Positions 59,101-64,000 of a stretch of DNA of 64,000 nt are shown here, in pieces. A model generated the notes under the pieces. That model was given only the letters and a program-made list of their open reading frames with translations, made no database searches and was not told the origin of the DNA. Every line of letters begins with the position of its first letter. Within the stretch, counting starts at the first letter, position 1. The stretch lies in NCBI RefSeq assembly GCF_001647285.1, contig NZ_LRML01000001.1, positions 62,001-126,000 of the forward strand. Direction: 5' to 3'. The stretch is from Rufibacter roseus. GTDB lineage: Bacteria; Bacteroidota; Bacteroidia; Cytophagales; Hymenobacteraceae. Both the position numbers and the translations under genes were made by a program.

Positions 59101-59890
59101 GTACCAAATAAATTTCTTTGGACTAGGTAACGAAACCGAAATGACCGAAGATGTTGAATATTATAGAGTTCGGCTTTCCCGCGTTTTGTTTTCACCAACT
59201 ATCAATACCGGCTACTCCAGATACGTAAGGGTGGGCATTGGCCCGTACTATGACCAGTACAGGGTGCAGCACTGGCCTGGGCATTTCGTAGATGACTACT
59301 TTGGCGAAGAAGTTTTCGGGACTGATAGATTTACCGGTGTAAGAGCCTTTGTTAATCTGCAGGCGGTAAGTACCCCGGTTAATCCGCGCATTGGTTTAAA
59401 GTGGCTGAACGAGTTTACCTATAACCATCAGTTGAACGGTGAGAAGACCAACTTTGGCAGGGTGGGTTCTGAATTTATCTTCTACATAGGACCGCGCCTT
59501 CCATTTCAGTTAACCTTGGCAGCCCGGTTTGGGGGAGCGCATAATTTCGGTGATTTTCCATTCTACCTGGCCAATACATTGGGTGGTCTCAGCAACCTGA
59601 GGGGTTACCGCCGTACCCGTTTTGCCGGGCGCAGCACCTTGTATCAGAACACAGAGCTACGGCTTGAGCTGTTCAGGTTCAACATGTACCTGTTCCCAGG
59701 TAAGTTTGGTATCATGGGGCTGGTAGACCACGGCCGTGTTTGGGCTGACGGAGAGACATCAGACAAAATACACCGTGGCGTAGGTGGCGGTATTTGGGTT
59801 GATATTCTAAAACAGGCGGTGATCAATGCCACATACTCTAAGGGAGAAGACGAAAACGTGTTTAATCTCAATTTTGGGTTCTTGTTCTAG
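56144..59890 (+). CDS. Giant lipoprotein: metallophosphoesterase, kinase-like domain and outer-membrane barrel
   Basis: 1248 aa with lipobox Cys21 (LQSC). Residues about 45-380 are a calcineurin-like phosphoesterase with every metal motif visible (GDAG, GDNIYHNG, GNHDW, VVAHHP, GHEHN). Residues about 500-800 contain LLDMLIGDWDRHEGQWRWAE with Asp623/Asp625, Arg626 and His627, and RPVPEDRDVAFFK with Asp653: this looks like the DRH...D catalytic pattern of HipA/FAM20-type atypical kinases. Residues about 920-1248 are an Omp85/BamA-like barrel (YRRTRFAGRSTLYQNTELRL, final FNLNFGFLF). A phosphate-removing and a kinase-like domain on one outer-membrane protein is remarkable; the kinase call is by motif only. 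The barrel gene downstream starts 35 bases later. Confidence 0.82.
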   Translation: MKKKYSFLLLPLVLFCFLQSCSSSKPYYAPPALNWQQTTPQDSSELTYSVFLIGDAGAPVTDKPDPTLMLLRSQIEVAGENSAVVFLGDNIYHNGLPEPNAYDRKTAEERMTTQLNVLKGYKGEKYMIPGNHDWGGGSGSPDGWNAVIREERFVEEYLADSNIVVGTDFFVPGNGCPGPFEVRIADDIVLIALDSHWWLHPYDKPYGDDNICGVVNEVDMLVQLEDVIDKNKDKNIVVVAHHPLFSNGIHGGYFNLVDHLFPLTIIRKWWALPLPIIGSIYPLSRKYGGIAQDIPHPSYQAYIKGLLGVFEKYDNIIYAAGHEHNLQYFKMGKLPQIVSGSGCKTQHVSDGGDAVFAQKIQGFARVNYYRNGEAWVEYWAADPNVEGGSLLLFRTPMYTKAKVKEEELAQVDIDYTDSTVVVPANPRYAAGNLKQGFLGKHYRAEWLTPVKMPVIDLGEEKGGLVPYKKGGGKQTTTLKLRNEEGRQYSLRSVNKDPTSVLPEELQETFARDLLQDQISAQHPYGAVVAASLAGPAGVLHSNPKLVYVPNDPRLRQYLDEFGSTVAFFEEDADEDHSDVASLGNATNLVGTEKVLERKRNDHDNRVDEVEFARARLLDMLIGDWDRHEGQWRWAETKFGDDSRLFRPVPEDRDVAFFKADGLVPWLASRRWAIRNFQNFGYDYSDYKGLNLTALTSDRTFLSSVTRGQWVKVANDIQAALTDSVIADAVRQMPPEVYPLSGPEIVAKLKSRRDKLVQVAEKYYTHLAEAVDVTGSDKREKFEVIRINDKETEVTMRKINKEGEVSRILYQRRFFKNETEEIRLYGLGGDDIFEVNGTVDDGIMIRIIGGEGNDTIIDRSVVKGWGAKTKVYDNSEEENVISWGPETEDKTQPFREVNLYDRDNYKLSYFGPRLSVEFNVDDGLFLGGGVMYRNHKFRKEPFASEHYLRANYAFATSAYNIRYDAEFKQVFNDKLDIGLKAAVFGPQYQINFFGLGNETEMTEDVEYYRVRLSRVLFSPTINTGYSRYVRVGIGPYYDQYRVQHWPGHFVDDYFGEEVFGTDRFTGVRAFVNLQAVSTPVNPRIGLKWLNEFTYNHQLNGEKTNFGRVGSEFIFYIGPRLPFQLTLAARFGGAHNFGDFPFYLANTLGGLSNLRGYRRTRFAGRSTLYQNTELRLELFRFNMYLFPGKFGIMGLVDHGRVWADGETSDKIHRGVGGGIWVDILKQAVINATYSKGEDENVFNLNFGFLF

Positions 59891-59924
59891 ACCGCAAAGT
59901 TTTATTGGAAGCAACAGGTGCGAT

Positions 59925-60980
59925 ATGAAGAAAATTTTAGCAGCATTAATTTGTATTGTTTGCGGAAGCGGACAGGAGACAGTTTTAGCGCAAGGTCTTT
60001 TCACCGATTCAATCAGGGCGGCCCAGGCAGCCGTTAGCCCCAAAGAATTGGCGAACCCCTCAGTAATTGGCATGGGCAAGAGCAGAGGAGTGGTGGTGCG
60101 CTATGAGTCACAGCCGCGCTTTGGGTTAAAGTCTACCGGAATGCGTGAAGGGATAAAAGACGCTGAGGTAGGTGTACTTAGAGGTAACCAATTTGAGTTC
60201 AAAGCTTACGCCCCCGTTTGGAACAGGCCACACCTGAAAATAATTTTAGGTGGAGGTTATCAGATTGAAGAGTTTAACTTCAAAGATCCGGCGGTGCTGC
60301 AGTACCCTCTTTATCGCACACTGGAGGATAAAGACTTGCGCTCGCTCAACGGACAAATTCTGTTCTTGCGCCCAATAAATGACAGAAACTACTTAGTCTT
60401 CAGATTGAAAGGTGAGTTGAACGGAGATTATGGAAAACACTCTGACATCAGCTTTAGCCGGTACATGAGAACTTCCATGGAAGCTATTTACGGCTGGAAG
60501 AAAAGTCCGTTCCTTTCTTACGGTATTGGTGTGCAGCTAGGGTACAACTTTGGGCGCCAGACCATTTACCCGGCCTTGCTTTACAACCGTACCTTTAACG
60601 ACCGGTGGGGAGTAGAAGCTATTTTCCCTGCTAATGTCACCTTCCGGAGAAACCTTTCAGAGAAATCATTTCTGTACATGGGCTACCGTATAGAGGGGGC
60701 TACTTACAACATTGGTATGGAAGAGCATGAACCCTATAATCAATTTGAAACAATTGAATTGCGGAAGTCTGAAATCAGGGGCCGGCTGCGGTGGGACCGT
60801 GAAATCTACGACTTTTTGTGGTTTGGCGTTGAAACAGGCTACCGCTACAACCACCGGTTTAACGTATACAACGGCCGTGACAGAAAGGGAGTGCCTCTCA
60901 TTGAAAACCACATAAAAGATGCTGTTTTCTTTAATGTGGAAGTGTTTCTGGTGCCACCCCGCCGTTTCTTAAAACAATAA
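59925..60980 (+). CDS. Outer-membrane beta-barrel protein, unknown function
   Basis: 351 aa. The start at 59925 gives a signal peptide (MKKILAALICIVCGSG, cleavage near LAQ); the frame is open back to 59826 inside the upstream gene, but that adds a tail without signal character. Alternating strand patterns (FEFKAYAPVWNRPHLKIILG, LSYGIGVQLGYNFGRQTIYP, DFLWFGVETGYRYNHRFNVY) indicate a barrel, possibly of the DUF6268 type. It probably shares an operon with the large fusion gene and may act with it. Confidence 0.8.
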   Translation: MKKILAALICIVCGSGQETVLAQGLFTDSIRAAQAAVSPKELANPSVIGMGKSRGVVVRYESQPRFGLKSTGMREGIKDAEVGVLRGNQFEFKAYAPVWNRPHLKIILGGGYQIEEFNFKDPAVLQYPLYRTLEDKDLRSLNGQILFLRPINDRNYLVFRLKGELNGDYGKHSDISFSRYMRTSMEAIYGWKKSPFLSYGIGVQLGYNFGRQTIYPALLYNRTFNDRWGVEAIFPANVTFRRNLSEKSFLYMGYRIEGATYNIGMEEHEPYNQFETIELRKSEIRGRLRWDREIYDFLWFGVETGYRYNHRFNVYNGRDRKGVPLIENHIKDAVFFNVEVFLVPPRRFLKQ

Positions 60981-60990
60981 GCTGAAACAT

Positions 60991-61026
60991 GTTTTCAAGC
61001 TGTTTTTGCGAAAACAGCCTAATAAC
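60991..61026. repeat. Dispersed palindrome copy 21
   Basis: GTTTTCAAGCTGTTTT and AAAACAGCCTAATAAC pair apart from the core (AAGCTG against CAGCCT). It lies directly after the barrel gene and its right end merges into the next hairpin. Confidence 0.8.
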
Positions 61027-61065
61027 GGAAAGGGCTTTCTCTTATGAGAAGGCCCTTTCCGTTTT
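61024..61065. terminator. Bidirectional terminator between the barrel gene and ppk
   Basis: AACGGAAAGGGC and GCCCTTTCCGTT pair over 12 bp with a partly paired inner part, followed by T residues. It serves the plus-strand barrel gene and perhaps the minus-strand ppk gene, whose stop is 76 bases away. Confidence 0.85.
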
Positions 61066-61140
61066 ATCAGTAAGTGTCTTTTGCCTTTGCCTACTTTTTA
61101 ATTTCCATTTCAAAAAATGAAAATAAGAAGACCTCTGGTT

Positions 61141-63267
61141 CTAATTACTGTCCTCAGAGGCAGTTCGACGTACATCTGAAGCTTGGTCATTTAAATAGGC
61201 ATAGATAGCATACTGAGCCCGTGTTGAGGTAGAAGGATTATCTGAAACCCAATATTTGTTGTCGGTGGTACGGGCTTTTTGGTTGTCTTGCAACTGAATA
61301 TTAATAATGTGCCTGATCTCTTTCTGCAGCTCCGGGATGTAAAGCGGGAAACCAACTTCAACCCGACGGCTGAGGTTACGGTTCATCCAATCAGCAGAGG
61401 CAATGAAAGTTTTCTCATCGCCACCGTTGCCGAAAATATACACCCGGCCATGTTCCAGGTAACGGTCTACAATACTACGTACGGTAATATTTTCACTTAT
61501 GCCAGGCACGCCTGGTACAAGGCAGCAAATGCCTCTCACCAGCATCTCAATCTTCACTCCGGCTTGGCTGGCTTCATACAATTGCTGAATCATGCGCCGG
61601 TCTTGCAGAGCGTTAATCTTGATGATCATGTAAGCTGGTTTCCCTTCCTGCGCCAAACGCATTTCATTTTGAATAAGCGCTTCAAAGCCGCTGCGCAGGT
61701 TGAAAGGTGACACCAACAGATGCTCAAAGTTATACTCATGGCTTTGGTCAACCAGAAAGTTAAACACGTGTGCCAGTTCGTTGGTGAGGCGCTCGTCAGT
61801 AGTGAAAAAGGCGTGGTCGGTGTAGATTTTAGAAGTCTGCTCGTTGTAGTTACCGGTACTCAAATAAGCATACTGCACTGCCTTGCTGCCTTCCTGACGG
61901 GTGACTAAACCTATTTTGCTGTGCACCTTTAGGTCTGGCACTCCATAAATAACGTTGGCACCAGCTTTCTCCAGTTTATTACCCCAGAAAATATTTGATT
62001 CTTCGTCAAAACGAGCTTTCAACTCTACCACCACCGTTACCAATTTCCCGTGTTCCGCGGCTCTGATCAAGGCCTTGGCAACTTTAGATTTACTGGCTAC
62101 TCGGTACAGCGTCACACTAATGCTGGTAACAGCTGGGTCATCGGCGGCTTCTTCAAAGAAGCGCAGCACATGATCGAATTTCTGGTAGGGGTAATGCACC
62201 AAAAACTCCTTCTCCTTCATGGCAGCCAAAATACTGGTCGCATTTTCCAGTTCTGGGTGAGGTAGCTGTGGGTGCGGCTCATAATAAAGCTCCGGCATGT
62301 CAAACTTCGGGAAGCTGAAAAAGTCGCGGAAGTTGTGGTACCGGCTGCCCACTACCAGCTCGTCTTTTGAAAGCCCAATGCGATCTAAAAGGGCCTGTAG
62401 TAGGTTTCCAGGAGTTTCAGGGTCGTATAACAAGCGGCTAGGGCGGCCTTTCTCCCTCTTCTTCAGGCTCTTTCTGATTTTAGCCATCAAGTTGCCCGAA
62501 ACCTCCTCTTCTATATCTAATTCGGCGTCTCTGGAAAGTTTTACCGCATAGGCTTCTACGTGGGCAAAACCTGGGAAAAGCTCCGCAAGCCCCACTCTTA
62601 TCACGTCGTCTAGCATGATGACGTAGTGCTCACCCTGCTCAACGGGCAGTTCCACAAACCGCGAGCCGTGCTTCTGGGTTGGCACCTCTAAGATAGCATG
62701 CTGCTCTTGTTTGTCTTCGTGCGGCACCAACTTAACCATGAGGTACACAGTCTGGTCTTTCAGAAACAAAGGGCTGGGGTTAGAGCTGAAAATAATAGGC
62801 ACCAAAAGAGGCTTTACCTGGCGACGGAAGTAATCAAGTGCCATCAGGCGTTGCCCGTCATGGCACTCCTGCTCGTTAATTAAGTGAATGTGCTCTTTGC
62901 GTAGTTCAGGCAACAGCTCATTTCTGAACACTTGCCCAAACTCTTTCTGCTGACGAGTAACTTCTTCTAAAATTTCATCAAGCTCCTGAGCCGGATCTCT
63001 TCTCAGTTTCTCGCGGGTCTTCTTTTTTAGCTTTACTAATCGGCGCATGGTAGCTACCCGCACCTTAAAGTATTCATCTAAGTTAGAAGAGAAAATGGCC
63101 AAAAAGTTGAGGCGCTCCAGTAGAGGAACCCTTGGGTCTTTGGCTTCTTGCAGCACCCGGTAATTAAAGGCAAGCCAGCTTAGCTCACGGCTTAGCAGGG
63201 GCATGTTCTGTTCCTGAGAATCTGAGTCTGTGAGGTTATCTTGGTCAGGTATGTTTTTTGCAGTCAT
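61141..63267 (-). CDS. ppk1: Polyphosphate kinase 1
   Basis: 708 aa enzyme that makes long-chain polyphosphate from ATP, at the membrane. N-terminal PLLSRELSWLAFNYRVLQEA and FLAIFSSNLDEYFKVRVATM are the family start; later blocks include SILAAMKEKEFLVHYPYQKF, the HxK-containing VPDLKVHSKIGLVTRQEG (phospho-His) and YLSTGNYNEQTSKIYTDHAF, then SADWMNRNLSRRVEVGFPLY. The length is normal and the frame intact. The SixA-type phosphatase gene lies 41 bases upstream on the same strand, and the cut-off gene at the window edge is also on this strand. Confidence 0.96.
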   Translation of the reverse strand: MTAKNIPDQDNLTDSDSQEQNMPLLSRELSWLAFNYRVLQEAKDPRVPLLERLNFLAIFSSNLDEYFKVRVATMRRLVKLKKKTREKLRRDPAQELDEILEEVTRQQKEFGQVFRNELLPELRKEHIHLINEQECHDGQRLMALDYFRRQVKPLLVPIIFSSNPSPLFLKDQTVYLMVKLVPHEDKQEQHAILEVPTQKHGSRFVELPVEQGEHYVIMLDDVIRVGLAELFPGFAHVEAYAVKLSRDAELDIEEEVSGNLMAKIRKSLKKREKGRPSRLLYDPETPGNLLQALLDRIGLSKDELVVGSRYHNFRDFFSFPKFDMPELYYEPHPQLPHPELENATSILAAMKEKEFLVHYPYQKFDHVLRFFEEAADDPAVTSISVTLYRVASKSKVAKALIRAAEHGKLVTVVVELKARFDEESNIFWGNKLEKAGANVIYGVPDLKVHSKIGLVTRQEGSKAVQYAYLSTGNYNEQTSKIYTDHAFFTTDERLTNELAHVFNFLVDQSHEYNFEHLLVSPFNLRSGFEALIQNEMRLAQEGKPAYMIIKINALQDRRMIQQLYEASQAGVKIEMLVRGICCLVPGVPGISENITVRSIVDRYLEHGRVYIFGNGGDEKTFIASADWMNRNLSRRVEVGFPLYIPELQKEIRHIINIQLQDNQKARTTDNKYWVSDNPSTSTRAQYAIYAYLNDQASDVRRTASEDSN

Positions 63268-63308
63268 GGTGGTCTTGAAAATGTGTTTCGCCTACAGATA
63301 GGCCATGG

Positions 63309-63806
63309 CTAGCGGTACTTCTTTGGGTAATCCAAAAAGTGGAGATTGCCATTTTCTGCCGAGACTTGTCCCCAATAAGTTACGTCAAATTGAATGGCCG
63401 CCAAACCGCTGGTGGGCAGGTTCGCAATGCTCTTGTCTGGAGAATACATATTGGCCACCTCCGTAAAAGTGGGGTTGTGGCCTACCAGCATTACGTGTGA
63501 ATATTCATCGGGCAGCAACTGTACAAACTGAAGCAAGGCAGTAGGGGTGATGTGGTACAGCTCTTCCTGCACCCCAATTTTTTCAGGATCAAACCCTAGT
63601 TCTTTGGCCATTAAGGTAGCAGTGGAAAGGGCTCTCACCGCTGAGCTGGAGATAATTAAATCAACATTTACCTTGCGTTCAATCAATTCCTGGGCAATCA
63701 AAGGAACGTCTTTCCGTCCTCTTTTCTTAAGAGGGCGGTCATGGTCGCTGAGTTCCTCAAATTTCCAGCTCGACTTGGCGTGTCTTAATAAATATAGCGT
63801 CTTCAT
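63309..63806 (-). CDS. SixA-type phosphohistidine phosphatase (histidine phosphatase family)
   Basis: 165 aa. The catalytic LYLLRHAKSSWKFEELSDHD (His9 in RHAKS) and the second His in VMLVGHNPTFTEVANMY define the branch of the histidine phosphatase superfamily that includes SixA, which removes phosphate from phosphohistidine. SSSAVRALSTATLMAKELGF is the usual middle block. It shares a strand with ppk1 41 bases downstream and may be co-transcribed; its own role there is not clear. Confidence 0.93.
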   Translation of the reverse strand: MKTLYLLRHAKSSWKFEELSDHDRPLKKRGRKDVPLIAQELIERKVNVDLIISSSAVRALSTATLMAKELGFDPEKIGVQEELYHITPTALLQFVQLLPDEYSHVMLVGHNPTFTEVANMYSPDKSIANLPTSGLAAIQFDVTYWGQVSAENGNLHFLDYPKKYR

Positions 63807-63823
63807 GTAAATTTTCTAACAGG

Positions 63824-63859
63824 AAAAGCCACAAAGACGATCAGGTCAGAGTGGCTTTT
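63824..63859 (-). terminator. Terminator of the gene entering from the right edge
   Basis: AAAAGCCAC (63824-63832) and GTGGCTTTT (63851-63859) pair perfectly, and a T-run follows on the minus strand. It sits 20 bases past the stop of the partial frame at 63879. Confidence 0.75.
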
Positions 63860-63878
63860 GTCTTTACTGAAAGCGCCC

Positions 63879-64000
63879 CTAAATGGTTGTGCTTCGCTTG
63901 GTTTTGTTCAAATATACCTTTCGCTCAAAGGGTGTTCCGCTAAACAAAGCATTGCTGACTGCTTGTAGTTTTTGCTGTGATAAAGCCGCAGCCACCAAAC
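63879..64000 (-). CDS. C-terminal end of a gene continuing past the window (3' partial)
   Basis: On the minus strand one frame is open from the window edge for about 40 codons (LVAAALSQQKLQAVSNALFS, then GTPFERKVYLNKTKRSTTI and TAG). Composition and the terminator just after it fit a real gene end. The family cannot be recognised from this tail. Confidence 0.5.
   Translation of the reverse strand, partial: LVAAALSQQKLQAVSNALFSGTPFERKVYLNKTKRSTTI

Noticed and set aside
10522-61026. The repeated palindromes as a CRISPR array
   Set aside because: Copies are kilobases apart, differ in sequence, and have no regular spacers or cas genes nearby.
10522-61026. The palindromes as plain rho-independent terminators
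   Set aside because: Several lie beside separate good terminators (42147, 48266, 33235), upstream of genes (26055, 55747) or inside a coding region (45034), and they lack a consistent T-run outside the stem.

Overview
The window looks like a chromosome segment of a Bacteroidota bacterium, most likely Cytophagales and perhaps Hymenobacteraceae (Rufibacter/Pontibacter/Hymenobacter-like). The evidence is a SusC/SusD pair, a type IX secretion C-terminal domain, promoter-like TAnnTTTG boxes and many lipoproteins. The genus is inferred from general character, not from a search. No rRNA, CRISPR array, phage or intact insertion sequence was seen. There are two tRNA genes, Asn(GTT) and Arg(CCT).

Bases 1-23417 (+ strand) are a glycan-use region. 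A SusC (cut off by the window start), SusD and SusE-like outer-membrane set is followed by GH76, GH125 and GH92 enzymes, the classic alpha-mannan (fungal cell wall) set. GH97, a ROK kinase, a DUF4965 glutaminase-A-like protein, two DUF1080 (3-keto-glycoside hydrolase type) proteins, a secreted propeller-cytochrome c, a phosphomannose-isomerase-like cupin and a secreted Gfo/Idh/MocA oxidoreductase follow. The last group suggests a 3-keto-sugar route added to mannan degradation. The GH92 has Gln where the family normally has its catalytic acid Glu. A decayed N-terminus of an MFS sugar permease lies after the cupin.

Bases 23600-33200 hold tRNA-Asn, 3-hydroxyacyl-CoA dehydrogenase, pheS, and a TetR-TolC-adaptor-RND efflux operon ending in an acyl-carrier-like protein that lacks the phosphopantetheine serine. 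Bases 33500-35900 hold three sensory proteins in a row (H-NOX, a kinase-less triple-PAS protein, a CZB-like protein). Bases 36000-44350 are mixed: a YgjP-like metallopeptidase, YkvA/DUF1232, NlpC/P60, an HExxH protein, two thioredoxin-fold proteins, PfpI, a porin-like barrel and an HDAC-family deacetylase. One 870-base non-coding stretch (39392-40257) is full of repeat debris.

Bases 44500-47700 (- strand) are a small type III polyketide cluster (FAD oxidoreductase, chalcone-synthase-like enzyme, methyltransferase). Then come a stand-alone T9SS C-terminal-domain protein, tRNA-Arg, a six-PAS histidine kinase with its response regulator, and a small AT-hook-like protein. Next is a convergent pair made of a DUF2652 cyclase-like protein and an HD protein with a Pycsar-effector-like membrane domain. 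The window ends with a very large metallophosphoesterase/kinase-like/beta-barrel fusion, an outer-membrane barrel, polyphosphate kinase and a SixA-type phosphatase.

The most striking non-genic signal is a family of about 21 short palindromes scattered over the window. Their arms differ in sequence but keep pairing, and two lie inside one methyltransferase gene.
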